From a virus, in IMG/VR virus record IMGVR_UViG_3300040751_001964, positions 1-49,901 of that record: a stretch of 49,901 nucleotides of DNA; one strand, 5' to 3'. Positions within the stretch are counted from its first letter, which is position 1; the number at the start of each line of letters is the position of its first letter. The translations under genes and the position numbers were made by a program. Of the stretch, positions 1-7,767 are shown piece after piece. The notes under the pieces were generated by a model. It was not told the origin of the DNA. It searched no databases and saw only the letters and a program-made list of their open reading frames with translations.

Positions 1-319
1 GATAATCTAAACGTTTCCACCTGTCATCTGAACGTTCTGTAATATCGCTATGCTGTACATTATTTTTTACAATACGATGCCACACCTTCCATCCGTTAGG
101 ATTAGATTTAGACTTATAGTTACCTACATAGCCGCTATCCATATAATAAAAAGTGTGATTGTTTTTCCAACACTCGTGTATAAGTTTACGTTTACCCATG
201 CTTCGTATTAGTATAGGTTTATTACCAAAGTCATAGTTGTAATCTTCTATAGGCAACCTAGCACCTTTGGCAAACATATTTACATATTCGTCTGTAAGAT
301 TTTTACTTAAACATATCAT
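1..319 (-). CDS. Conserved phage protein of unknown function, N-terminal part only
   Basis: An open frame starts at an ATG at 319 and stays open to the window edge, giving about 106 residues; the C-terminus lies outside. The start overlaps the last 17 bases of the upstream glycosyltransferase gene, typical of coupled genes in this operon; a second in-frame ATG at 280 is an alternative. The visible protein begins MICLSKNLTDEY and is rich in aromatic and basic residues, with a stretch IRSMGKRKLIHECW and then YYMDSGYVGNY. I do not recognise a domain. Its place at the end of a carbohydrate operon suggests a role in glycan or surface-sugar synthesis, but that is inferred only from neighbours. Confidence 0.6.
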   Translation of the reverse strand, partial: MICLSKNLTDEYVNMFAKGARLPIEDYNYDFGNKPILIRSMGKRKLIHECWKNNHTFYYMDSGYVGNYKSKSNPNGWKVWHRIVKNNVQHSDITERSDDRWKRLDY

Positions 320-974
320 ACAGTTCGTTTTTCCACAGTTCATTAAACTCGCAGTCTCTGTAATTTTCAAACCAAGGACCGCCTTCTGTATAATGTATCA
401 ACTTCGGTGTTTCGATATCATCATACACGCCAACAAGATAGTTCCATGTATGATCAAGCTCTCCAATTTCTTCGTCCTTTAACCAACTAAAGCGATGCAT
501 ATATGCACCATTTAGTTCTGTATCATTTACAAAGTCTTGTGTGACAACTCTGTTGCTAGGATGACCACAGTTCCATAATACTACACTTGACCAGTTTTTA
601 CGTGGATAAATGGTTTGCTTTTGACCATCCATTTTAATACCTTCACGCGGCGTATAATCATGCTGTACACACATTACAGCATACTTGTCATCTGCTTGAT
701 CAAACAACTCTTTTATATCTGTTGTAAGTATCATGTCGCAATCCATAAACACTGCCCAACCCTTAAAGTTCATAAGTTCAGGAATAAGAAATCGTGTAAA
801 CGTAAACTCTGTACTGGCTAGTTTATCTACTGGTCTTGAATACCAACCAGCATCACGTAGTTCTTTTTGTATTAGGGGACGTACTTCTGCTTTTGGTTGT
901 TTGTTTTGAATACTGTGTTTACAAACTTGATACGCTATATCTTCCCTTGGTTCGTAACCTACAAATACTTTCAT
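303..974 (-). CDS. Putative glycosyltransferase (GT8-like, DxD motif)
   Basis: A 223-residue protein with a GT-A type nucleotide-sugar-binding core. The metal-binding DxD motif is seen as MDCDM (D78-C-D80) after a predicted beta strand, and HYTEGGPWF near residue 195 resembles the C-terminal metal-binding His region of GT8-like enzymes. It would transfer a sugar from a nucleotide donor to an unknown acceptor in the infected cell. Its ATG overlaps the stop codon of the upstream cytidylyltransferase-cupin gene (ATGA), so the two are probably translationally coupled. The donor and acceptor cannot be read from the sequence. Confidence 0.75.
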   Translation of the reverse strand: MKVFVGYEPREDIAYQVCKHSIQNKQPKAEVRPLIQKELRDAGWYSRPVDKLASTEFTFTRFLIPELMNFKGWAVFMDCDMILTTDIKELFDQADDKYAVMCVQHDYTPREGIKMDGQKQTIYPRKNWSSVVLWNCGHPSNRVVTQDFVNDTELNGAYMHRFSWLKDEEIGELDHTWNYLVGVYDDIETPKLIHYTEGGPWFENYRDCEFNELWKNELYDMFK

Positions 975-1738
975 TGGTCTCTTCTTTCTATGTCTTCTTC
1001 ATAACAATCGCCCCATTGGACTTCTAATATGTGTGCGTTTTCATTTCCCGGGTTACTTGCTTTATGCCATACTTCTATGTCTATTTCATAAGGACGGCTA
1101 TGACGTTCAAGATAAACCTGTTCTTGTCTACTTTCAAATTCTGTTTGCATCTTAACTGTACCTTCTAGTACTGACCAAACCTCGCTACGTTTGAAATGTC
1201 GCTGATCACTTAAACTTTTACCTGGATAAATTACAAGCTCTTTTACCTTATAACCTTTGGACGGCTTGTCGTCTAATACCCGCCAATATCCCCAGTCACG
1301 TTCTGTCTTTTGTGTTTTCCATTCGTCTAGTATCCAACTTGAACTATTAGCTTTATTTGATCCTCCGACTCCGAATGCAAATTCAACATCCGGATGGCCA
1401 CCGTATTGTTTGTATTCTGGGGTTGTGGTATTAGTTCTGTCGCCGCCATTAGCAAATATTATTTTACTAGATTCTGTTGACAGTGTATGGAATATTGCTT
1501 GACAAGCACTGTCGTCACTATCTTCGAACCCGATAACTTTATCAACTACTGCAAGTTCTTTAATAAGTGCTGCACGTTCTGTAAAGGGCATAAACGGCCT
1601 GCCTTTTTTGCGTGTAAGCCAGTCATCGGAATTCACTCCTACAATCAGCTTATCACCTAGTTTTTTTGCTTCTTTGAATAATTCAATATGTCCTGAGTGT
1701 AGTGGATCAAAGCCACCTGTGACTAGTATTACTTTCAT
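971..1738 (-). CDS. Cytidylyltransferase-cupin fusion (nucleotide-sugar enzyme)
   Basis: A 255-residue, two-domain protein. Residues 1 to about 140 form a nucleotidyltransferase of the cytidylyltransferase/RfaE-C type, with the HxGH signature H14-S-G-H17 and a later NGGDR motif near residue 97. Residues from about 148 to the end form a cupin like the C-terminal domain of type II mannose-6-phosphate isomerase/GDP-mannose pyrophosphorylases (WGYWRVL, PGKSLSDQRHFKRSEVW, then the HKASNPG strand). The first domain should activate a sugar or polyol phosphate with CTP or ATP; the cupin may isomerise or epimerise it. The start is set by a T4 late promoter exactly 5 bases upstream. A separate small cupin at 28332-28670 resembles the C-terminal half. 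Confidence 0.8.
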   Translation of the reverse strand: MKVILVTGGFDPLHSGHIELFKEAKKLGDKLIVGVNSDDWLTRKKGRPFMPFTERAALIKELAVVDKVIGFEDSDDSACQAIFHTLSTESSKIIFANGGDRTNTTTPEYKQYGGHPDVEFAFGVGGSNKANSSSWILDEWKTQKTERDWGYWRVLDDKPSKGYKVKELVIYPGKSLSDQRHFKRSEVWSVLEGTVKMQTEFESRQEQVYLERHSRPYEIDIEVWHKASNPGNENAHILEVQWGDCYEEDIERRDQ

Positions 1739-1743
1739 AAAGA

Positions 1744-1751
1744 TATTTATA
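1744..1751 (-). promoter_or_regulatory. T4-type late promoter TATAAATA, 5 nt before the start codon
   Basis: A perfect T4 late-promoter octamer on the minus strand ends 5 bases before the ATG at 1738. It would drive the five-gene-plus carbohydrate operon leftwards. No Shine-Dalgarno sequence fits between the motif and the start. Confidence 0.75.
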
Positions 1752-1769
1752 GCAATAGGTTAATGTAAA

Positions 1770-2426
1770 TTAAGGAATTGGTATACCAGTTACATCTATA
1801 AATCTTAGTATCTTTCCTTCTTTATTAGTGCCTGTGATATGGGCAATAGGAGGCTCTGTTTCTAAGAATTTTTTCCGTTGCTTAAATGTGATTTCATGTG
1901 CGTTAAATCCAGGATATTCTAAAATTTTAACTGCATCTTGATAGTAAAGTTGTGTTAGGTAAATCATTCTAGGCTGATCATTACCTTCTAAAGGTCCCCA
2001 GGATTGATTCCAATTAGCTTGCATATCTTTCCAAGAAGTGTTAGGTATTTTTTCAAATAAATCTCGCATTTTATTTGTATTTCTTATAAACATAACACCA
2101 TTGTTAAAAAGAGTTATTCCAGACTTTTTATTTGTTCTTCCTTGTGTTACAATAACATCTTCAGCATACTCTTTCCAAATATTTAAGCAATTCCAATTAG
2201 GATTTATAAAAAATGCATCATCGTCTATCCATAAAACGTATTCGTATCCTTTTTCAAAACTGTCTAAGATAGCATAACACTTAGTAAAAAAAGGGTTTGC
2301 AAGTCCGCTACTTAAATGGAATTTATAATCAATGCCTCTAATGTCTGCATATTTTTTATGATTAATATGAGCACCGTATCGATGTGAATCTGCCCCACTT
2401 ATAATTATTGTTTTATTTTTCATCAT
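1770..2426 (-). CDS. Putative glycosyltransferase (GT34-like)
   Basis: A 218-residue protein resembling the galactosyl/mannosyltransferases of the GMA12/MNN10 (GT34) type. The donor/metal-binding acidic motif is WIDDDAFF (D68-D70), preceded by a strand typical of GT-A folds. A conserved block GPLEGNDQPRMIYL follows near residues 143-156. It would add a hexose to a glycan acceptor, which is unknown. The ATG overlaps the stop of the methyltransferase upstream, as in coupled operon genes. There is no signal peptide or membrane segment, so it acts in the host cytoplasm. Confidence 0.7.
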   Translation of the reverse strand: MMKNKTIIISGADSHRYGAHINHKKYADIRGIDYKFHLSSGLANPFFTKCYAILDSFEKGYEYVLWIDDDAFFINPNWNCLNIWKEYAEDVIVTQGRTNKKSGITLFNNGVMFIRNTNKMRDLFEKIPNTSWKDMQANWNQSWGPLEGNDQPRMIYLTQLYYQDAVKILEYPGFNAHEITFKQRKKFLETEPPIAHITGTNKEGKILRFIDVTGIPIP

Positions 2427-2983
2427 ACTCTCTCCAACACCATGTATCCAGGAGTCTCTTTTTGTTCTTCTATAAGTTTCCAGTTGGTATTAGAATTTAA
2501 AAAATCTTTTACAGCTTGTCCCACTCCAGGAAAGCCAAAAGTGTCATGAAACATCATATACTTCTTAGTGAGAGGTTCGTATAATTTTATTTCTGAAGAA
2601 ACATGTTTGTATTTGTGTACACTATCTATTAGTATAAAGTCTGTCTCTATATTAGTATCAACATCTAACGAACTCATTTCGTGGTATATAATATCAATAC
2701 TATTTTCTTTAACGTAAGCATCGACATGTTTTTTTATTGGACTAAAATTTTTAAAACTTTTATCAACTAATTCATAGTAAGAAAGATTTTCTAATATTGC
2801 AACTGATGCAGATCCGCCTTGATTAGTGCCTAGTTCTCTATAACTACTACACTTAGATAAAAACTTAGGAAGTTGTCTTATGTACTCTGGAAACGCTTCA
2901 TGATAAACTTCTGATAAACCTGTAAGTGTTGTTTTTGCTATCTCATGTAAGTTAGCACATGAACTATAATCTACTTGTTGCAT
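2423..2983 (-). CDS. Class I SAM-dependent methyltransferase (Methyltransf_24-like)
   Basis: A 186-residue protein with a Rossmann methyltransferase pattern: the SAM-binding strand-loop YRELGTNQGGSASVA at residues 48-62, an acidic residue after the second strand (YELVDKSF), and a core ETDFILIDSVHKYKHV near residues 113-128. The combination ELGTxxGGSA plus IDxxHxYxxV is typical of the small phage and surface-sugar methyltransferases related to cephalosporin-hydroxylase-like proteins. It is probably an O- or N-methyltransferase for a sugar. The start has an AGGA ribosome-binding site 7-10 bases upstream, just after the stop of the next gene in the operon. Confidence 0.7.
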   Translation of the reverse strand: MQQVDYSSCANLHEIAKTTLTGLSEVYHEAFPEYIRQLPKFLSKCSSYRELGTNQGGSASVAILENLSYYELVDKSFKNFSPIKKHVDAYVKENSIDIIYHEMSSLDVDTNIETDFILIDSVHKYKHVSSEIKLYEPLTKKYMMFHDTFGFPGVGQAVKDFLNSNTNWKLIEEQKETPGYMVLERV

Positions 2984-2992
2984 ATTTTTTTC

Positions 2993-3865
2993 CTAATATA
3001 ATTTTTGATTATCTATACACCATATTGGTATCTTAACCAGTTGTGACATAATCTTAGCCTGCTTGGGATCGCTTTCTATATAAAAAATTACATCTGACAA
3101 ATTATTTAATGTATTAGCTTTATACTCGGCGTGAGATTGATTGCCGCCAGGATTGCTGGTAGGTTTCATTATAAGTTTTTCATAGGCTATATTATTTTGC
3201 GACAACCATTCTTCTGTAACTTTTCTAAAACGTTCTTCTCTAGAAGTAATAATATACTTAATAGGTTTAGTGAACAAAAACTTTGTATCTGCTGTTTTAT
3301 AAAACTGTTCTAAACGAGGACCCTTGTCGTTTTCTTTTTTGTTAGGGTCGCGACACAATACACCGTCCATGTCTGTTGCCCAATTTTTAGCGTCATTGTG
3401 TTTCCATATGTTCCATTGGAATGCTCTAGGTAAAGGACATTCTTCACAAACAAAGTCAATATCTTCAGATTTGTTTTTAGGTGAACCGTATACTGCAAAT
3501 TTTATAACTGTGTCATTACTTTTACGTAACGATCCTAACACATTACGCATAGCATTTCCAGTATTAATACTATCGTCAACTAGCAATACCCTTAACGGAT
3601 TACTAGGAATGTCTGATGGCACTGTAACTTTTTTATTTCTAATATACCATCTGTTAGAATTATAACCATCAACGTCAACGAATGGTAATTGTAAGTGTGT
3701 AGCAATTAAACTTGCAGGCAACATTCCTGAACGAGGTATGCCTACTACTAAGTCAATATTCAAAGAGCGTATTTTATCTAGCTTGTTTACAATTGCTAAA
3801 TTTAAATGTTCTATAGACCTAAAGTTTAACACCACAAACCCCCATATTGATCCAGCCGTGGTCAT
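2993..3865 (-). CDS. Phosphoribosyltransferase-HAD phosphatase fusion
   Basis: Two domains are clear. Residues about 15-140 are a type I phosphoribosyltransferase with the PRPP-binding loop VLLVDDSINTGN (93-104) and the pyrophosphate-loop IPRSGML (43-49). Residues about 160-290 are HAD-like, with the nucleophile motif DMDGVLC (D165, D167), TSREER as the motif II region and a later IESD acidic motif. A PRTase that binds phosphorylated ribose fused to a phosphatase suggests nucleotide or nucleotide-sugar metabolism; the substrate is unknown. The listed ATG overlaps the upstream gene by 47 bases. GTG codons at 3835 or 3832, preceded by a GGGGG run, give a shorter and perhaps truer start just before the conserved NFRSIEHL segment. 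Confidence 0.75.
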   Translation of the reverse strand: MTTAGSIWGFVVLNFRSIEHLNLAIVNKLDKIRSLNIDLVVGIPRSGMLPASLIATHLQLPFVDVDGYNSNRWYIRNKKVTVPSDIPSNPLRVLLVDDSINTGNAMRNVLGSLRKSNDTVIKFAVYGSPKNKSEDIDFVCEECPLPRAFQWNIWKHNDAKNWATDMDGVLCRDPNKKENDKGPRLEQFYKTADTKFLFTKPIKYIITSREERFRKVTEEWLSQNNIAYEKLIMKPTSNPGGNQSHAEYKANTLNNLSDVIFYIESDPKQAKIMSQLVKIPIWCIDNQKLY

Positions 3866-4400
3866 AACCTCTTACTTCACTACTATCCATATCTCTAATA
3901 TTTTTTAAGCCTGCTTTTTCAAAACATTGTTTTAAAAATTTAGGCGTCCATATTACTCTATGTAAGTTCGAGTCATAATCACCAGATCTTGGATAACTCA
4001 TTATCCGACCACTTGCCCACAAATAAGGATCGTCCTTTAGCATAGCAAGTACTTTTTTATTATTCCATTCCTTAATAGGAGGGCCTATCCATTTTCCTGT
4101 TTCTTCGTATTCTACTAATGATTTAGCAATAGCATACCCGTTCACAGTCCAAACTTCTAAGGAACCTCCAGGCTTAACTACCCTTGCCCATTCATTAATA
4201 GTATCTTCAACTTGATACCATTGTATATGTTCAATACAATGTGAACTATACACAATGTCAAAAGTTTTATCACTAAATGGTAGCTTTCTAGCGTCACCTT
4301 CGTGGTCTGCTCCGCCTTCGGTACGTTGTCCTTCACCTAGATTTAAACTTTCAAATCCTTTGATCGGTTTTTTTCCCGGTCCTATTTCTAAACATCTCAA
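3819..4400 (-). CDS. SAM-dependent methyltransferase (Methyltransf_11-like)
   Basis: A 193-residue class I methyltransferase. Motif I is CLEIGPGKKP at residues 3-12, the post-II region is HEGDARKLPFSDKTFDIVYSS (begins near 33), and HCIEHIQW with VVKPGGSLEVW completes the typical type-11 core near residues 54-84. Such enzymes methylate small molecules or sugars. Its ATG overlaps the stop of uvsY (ATGA), so the carbohydrate genes may also be fed by transcription coming through uvsX-uvsY. Confidence 0.8.
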   Translation of the reverse strand: MRCLEIGPGKKPIKGFESLNLGEGQRTEGGADHEGDARKLPFSDKTFDIVYSSHCIEHIQWYQVEDTINEWARVVKPGGSLEVWTVNGYAIAKSLVEYEETGKWIGPPIKEWNNKKVLAMLKDDPYLWASGRIMSYPRSGDYDSNLHRVIWTPKFLKQCFEKAGLKNIRDMDSSEVRGYDHGWINMGVCGVKL

Positions 4401-4852
4401 AGACTTGCATCCTCCATGCCCGCTACACGTAGTTTAACTACGTTTGTAATTTGCCACTGCTTTTGATCGAGTGCTTTTAGGACACCTAGCCATTTATTAC
4501 GTAGTAGTGCAAATTCGTTAATAATTTTTTCATAGTCAACAACGTCTGCCTCACCGTCAACGTATTTTTCAACGTCACGGCTTGACAGAGCTCGTTGATA
4601 ATTTTCAAGATATTTTTTGAAGTATGAACTACGCAATCTACGTAGTTCTATATTGAGATAGTTTAGTATAGCTTCAATCTCTTGTAGTTGATTAAAGCGA
4701 TGCTCTACGATACCAGGCATAGCTGCTGCTGACTTTTCAACATTACCGACAAGTTTACATTCTTGTTTTGCGTCTGATAGTTCTTTTTCGTAGTGTGCTA
4801 CTGCATTTGGTATTTTACCAACATCACGAGATATCTCGCTATACCAACCCAT
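4397..4852 (-). CDS. uvsY: UvsY-like recombination mediator
   Basis: A 151-residue helical protein. T4 UvsY is 137 residues and loads the UvsX recombinase onto gp32-coated single-stranded DNA. Support here is positional (same operon, just downstream of uvsX) and by pattern: a basic helical middle (LRRLRSSYFKKYLENYQRAL, near residues 70-89), an acidic linker, then a C-terminal helix with WQITNVVKLR matching the place of T4 IKHIQDMR. Sequence similarity to T4 is weak by eye, so the assignment leans on synteny with marine T4-like phages. Confidence 0.75.
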   Translation of the reverse strand: MGWYSEISRDVGKIPNAVAHYEKELSDAKQECKLVGNVEKSAAAMPGIVEHRFNQLQEIEAILNYLNIELRRLRSSYFKKYLENYQRALSSRDVEKYVDGEADVVDYEKIINEFALLRNKWLGVLKALDQKQWQITNVVKLRVAGMEDASL

Positions 4853-4855
4853 ATA

Positions 4856-5080
4856 TCAATCCCATTCTTCGTCTATTTCATCTTCTTGGTCAATATCTAA
4901 ATAATAATTTATAGCATGATCGAGATGTGTATCTGTGCCTAATAGTTCTGTAAAAGTCACATCGCTAATTCCATAATCTGCAAGTAAATCTACAAATCTT
5001 TCGGCTGCCATTTCGATATGTTTTTTATCTAGATACTCTTTAAAAAGCATCCATACGTCTGCAATTTGTTCTTCATTCAT
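4856..5080 (-). CDS. Small acidic protein between uvsX and uvsY, unknown function
   Basis: A 74-residue acidic protein with no recognised domain, predicted mostly helical, ending in a run of Asp and Glu (DIDQEDEIDEEWD). The ATG overlaps the end of uvsX, and the stop is 4 bases before uvsY, so it is part of the recombination operon. A small ORF in this position is, as far as I recall, conserved among marine T4-like phages. A role as an accessory factor of UvsX/UvsY is possible but not shown. Confidence 0.7.
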   Translation of the reverse strand: MNEEQIADVWMLFKEYLDKKHIEMAAERFVDLLADYGISDVTFTELLGTDTHLDHAINYYLDIDQEDEIDEEWD

Positions 5081-6167
5081 TAGTGACTGGTTCCTCGGTT
5101 AAATTATCATCAGTTGCTTCATCGTCAACCTCAGCGGTATTTACCACAGATGCTTCTTTTACCAAGTAATCTGACATTACAGTATCAAGTAATGCTCCAG
5201 TCCATTTCTTACGGTAGTCTAGTAGTTCTTCGCCTTCGCTTGTAACATATTTTAAACGATTACCGCTCTTTTCAATTACACCCTTTGCTTCAAACAAATC
5301 TACTAGTCCACTGTAAGGGTTCATACCAGTTTCATAAGGAATCTTAACCTGCACACCTTCAAACGGTTTTGCATAGCGTGTCTTCATTACTTTACAACCA
5401 GCACGAATACCCATAACTTGACTAATCTTATTGCCATCTTCATCTTCTTTTAGTTTCAATTTCTTCATTGCAACTACGATACTTGATGCATAGATAAAGC
5501 CTTGTCCGCCACTGATCTTATCATCTGGATCAAACATATCCTGTGACGCATAAGTGTGGTTAGTACATACTAAGCCTACGTTGTGTGAGCCAATCATGTT
5601 AACTGTGTTACGTACAAGTGATGTTAGTGCTTTAGGCTTACGACCCATATCGCCTTTCATATCGCCTTTGTTAAACTGATCAACGTCTGTAGGTGTTAGC
5701 AACATACCCAAACTATCAATTACAAACAATACTTTAGGACGGTCTTCTTCAGGCATAGCCTTATAGTCTGTCATAAACGTACTGATAGTCTTTGCTACAT
5801 CGTCAATCATTGACATGTTTAGTTTAAGTAGTTTTTCTTCTGATGTGTCTACGTCTAGTGCGTGTAGCCACGATTCATCAAGTGCGTTCTCTGAGTCAAT
5901 AAGAACTACAAAGATGCCTTGCTGTTGTGCTTCTTTTACAATGTTGCCTGCACAGATATATGATTTGCCTGCGCCAGACTCTCCTGCAAAAACAGTTACC
6001 TTACCCATTGGAACACCTTTGTTAAAGTCTCCTGAGATAAGATAGTTGAGTGCAAAGTTACCTGTACTAATCCAATCAGTAGGGTCATTAAAACCTGCAC
6101 TCATACCTGTAATGGATTTAGTTAACGAAGTTCTAAACTTCGTAGGATCAAATGCTTTTGATGCCAT
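5073..6167 (-). CDS. uvsX: UvsX RecA-like recombinase
   Basis: A 364-residue RecA/RAD51-family ATPase; T4 UvsX is about 390 residues. Walker A is GESGAGKS at 62-69, the Walker B strand is VLFVIDSLG with D151, and TNHTYASQD plus GGQGFIYASS correspond to the L1/L2 DNA-binding region of the family. It forms filaments on single-stranded DNA and drives strand invasion for recombination-dependent replication. The gene has its own ribosome-binding site (AGGAG about 9 bases before ATG) and lies just after the gene 32 terminator. The C-terminus is acidic. Confidence 0.95.
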   Translation of the reverse strand: MASKAFDPTKFRTSLTKSITGMSAGFNDPTDWISTGNFALNYLISGDFNKGVPMGKVTVFAGESGAGKSYICAGNIVKEAQQQGIFVVLIDSENALDESWLHALDVDTSEEKLLKLNMSMIDDVAKTISTFMTDYKAMPEEDRPKVLFVIDSLGMLLTPTDVDQFNKGDMKGDMGRKPKALTSLVRNTVNMIGSHNVGLVCTNHTYASQDMFDPDDKISGGQGFIYASSIVVAMKKLKLKEDEDGNKISQVMGIRAGCKVMKTRYAKPFEGVQVKIPYETGMNPYSGLVDLFEAKGVIEKSGNRLKYVTSEGEELLDYRKKWTGALLDTVMSDYLVKEASVVNTAEVDDEATDDNLTEEPVTNE

Positions 6168-6197
6168 GTGTTTCTCCTATCTAAAAAGTTGGGCAAC

Positions 6198-6232
6198 TAA
6201 AAAGGGTTGCTTTATAAGGATGCAACCCTTTT
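6198..6232 (-). terminator. Rho-independent terminator after gene 32
   Basis: On the minus strand, an 11-base-pair stem AAAAGGGTTGC / GCAACCCTTTT with an 11-base loop is followed by a T run. It lies between the gene 32 stop and the uvsX start, so it would limit read-through from the strong gene 32 promoter into uvsX. Confidence 0.85.
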
Positions 6233-6244
6233 AGCTTGCTGTTA

Positions 6245-7234
6245 TTACTGTCCTTGACGTGCTCTAATCATTGCTAGAATGTCTTGAGCGTTGCCACCTT
6301 CTGCTGGAGCCGCTTCAGCCGCTGGTGCTGGAGTTGCTGCCGGTGCTGCCTCTGCTACTGGAGCAGGTGCTGCCTCAGGTGCTGGTGTCGCTGCTGGAGC
6401 AGGTGTAGTAGCCGCAGGAGTCGTGTTAGGATCACCTGTACGCTGTGCCATACCTGCTGGACGGAAGTATTGTCCCCAACGATCCATATCAAATGCTTCA
6501 CCGTCTACTGACGCTTCAAACATTTCTTGCATGACCTTTAGTTCTACTTCGCCTGGCTTTTTAGGTAGGAAGTCTGACATATTAAACAGACCATGTGTAT
6601 TGACTGCTTGCATTTCTGCATCATTTAGTGGACGCTCTCTACGTGCCCAGTTTGATGTTGAGTAATCTGCATAACCGCCTTTTGAAGTTTTGTTAAGACG
6701 GAAGTCTACACCTGCTGTGTAATCTGTTGGTAACTCTTCCATATCAGGATCCATAAGAGCCTGTTTAATGATCTGGAAGATTTGTGGACCAATGATAAAT
6801 CTACGGATTGGATTTTCCGGAGTTTGGTCGTCTGCTAGTGGATTATCCACTACAAAGCCTTGGAAAATATAAGAACGTTTCTTCCAATACTTACGACCCA
6901 TGTCTTCTAAACTTGGATCTTTGAACCAGCCACGTACTTCATTAAGAATGTTACATGTCTCGCCGTACATTTCCATACATGGGATTTGTACTTGTACTGG
7001 ACGTGAATCAGTTTCGCCTTTTACGCCTGCGAACGGAAGTTTAATTACCAAACGCTCTTTCCAAAAGAAAGTATTGTCTGAATCGCCATCAGGAAGGAAA
7101 CGTAGCGTTGAGCTATCGCCTTCTTTCATATTCCAAAATGGGTAAATTCCGTTATCACCGCCGCCTGAGCTATTACCGCTTGTGCGTGATTCTTGTTCTT
7201 TGAGCTTTGCTCGGATTTCTGCTAATGATGCCAT
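6245..7234 (-). CDS. 32: Single-stranded DNA-binding protein gp32
   Basis: A 329-residue homologue of T4 gp32 (301 residues), which coats single-stranded DNA during replication, recombination and repair. The N-terminus MASLAEIRAKLKEQE is the LAST-type basic region for cooperative binding. The core includes YPFWNMKEGDSSTLRFLPDG and the CMEMYGETCNILNEV region that replaces the zinc subdomain; a complete zinc ligand set is not visible. Residues about 265-315 are a low-complexity Ala/Pro/Glu repeat, followed by a short conserved end DILAMIRARQ. The linker replaces the acidic tail of T4. A perfect AGGAGG ribosome-binding site precedes the ATG. Confidence 0.93.
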   Translation of the reverse strand: MASLAEIRAKLKEQESRTSGNSSGGGDNGIYPFWNMKEGDSSTLRFLPDGDSDNTFFWKERLVIKLPFAGVKGETDSRPVQVQIPCMEMYGETCNILNEVRGWFKDPSLEDMGRKYWKKRSYIFQGFVVDNPLADDQTPENPIRRFIIGPQIFQIIKQALMDPDMEELPTDYTAGVDFRLNKTSKGGYADYSTSNWARRERPLNDAEMQAVNTHGLFNMSDFLPKKPGEVELKVMQEMFEASVDGEAFDMDRWGQYFRPAGMAQRTGDPNTTPAATTPAPAATPAPEAAPAPVAEAAPAATPAPAAEAAPAEGGNAQDILAMIRARQGQ

Positions 7235-7296
7235 AGTTGTGCCTCCTATATGTTTTGCCTATTGCATTGTGCCTTATTTTGTATAGCACATTACAT

Positions 7297-7325
7297 ACTA
7301 TACAGTGTTATTTATCAAATGTCAA
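7297..7325 (-). promoter_or_regulatory. Strong sigma70-type promoter of gene 32 with embedded late motif
   Basis: On the minus strand, TTGACA (7320-7325) and TATAGT (7297-7302) are separated by exactly 17 bases, a near-consensus host sigma70 promoter. The spacer also contains the late octamer GATAAATA (7309-7316). Gene 32 may therefore be transcribed both early and late. The leader to the ATG at 7234 is about 55-70 bases depending on the promoter. Confidence 0.85.
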
Positions 7326-7353
7326 GTGTTTTTTTTAAAAAAAGACTTTATTT

Positions 7354-7764
7354 TCAAGGATATTCAGTTGCACCAGTAGCATCAATAGCTTGTGCACCTG
7401 CTATAGCTGCTGCTCCTGCTGCTGCGTTACCGCCTATGTCAGCATCTGATGTTCTTTTTCTTGCTGCTGCCCAAAGTCTGCGGAAAGTATTAAATGTCAT
7501 TGCAGCTACTCTTGTTACTCCGTAAAAGATTACAAAATCACGAATTGCTATTGCTGCTTCTGGACCTACTTTTTCTTTTAATTCTTCATAGTCTGTAAGT
7601 GATCCGCCGCCGTCGACATATTCTTGTATTGCGTAATATATGTCCACTGCTGTCCATATTGCTCCAATTGCCGTTACAACAGGCACGATATAAGGAACAA
7701 GCGCCATAAAAGCAATCTCGTCTATACGTTCTTTATTTTCAGATATTATCTCTCTAACAAGCAT
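7354..7764 (-). CDS. Hypothetical protein with hydrophobic segments and Ala-rich tail
   Basis: A 136-residue protein beginning MLVREIISENKERID, an N-terminal pattern shared by several small marine-phage proteins. Residues about 18-46 are strongly hydrophobic (FMALVPYIVPVVTAIGAIW), consistent with a membrane or buried helix pair, and a second hydrophobic stretch lies at 76-95. The C-terminal 35 residues are Ala/Gly-rich. It follows the LysM protein by 3 bases with a GCAGGA ribosome-binding site, so it is in the same late transcript. A virion or membrane-associated role is possible, but no family is recognised. Confidence 0.6.
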   Translation of the reverse strand: MLVREIISENKERIDEIAFMALVPYIVPVVTAIGAIWTAVDIYYAIQEYVDGGGSLTDYEELKEKVGPEAAIAIRDFVIFYGVTRVAAMTFNTFRRLWAAARKRTSDADIGGNAAAGAAAIAGAQAIDATGATEYP

Positions 7765-7767
7765 TCT

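Noticed and set aside
6284-6665. Plus-strand Ala/Gly- and Cys/Ser-rich frames
   Set aside because: They are antisense to the Ala/Pro repeat of gp32; composition is explained by the repeat.
7322-7347. AT palindrome (AAGT-T7/A7-ACTT) as a terminator for the 136-residue gene
   Set aside because: The stem is almost pure A/T, and on the minus strand it lies upstream of the gene's far end, not after it in the right orientation; it is more likely part of the upstream promoter region of gene 32.
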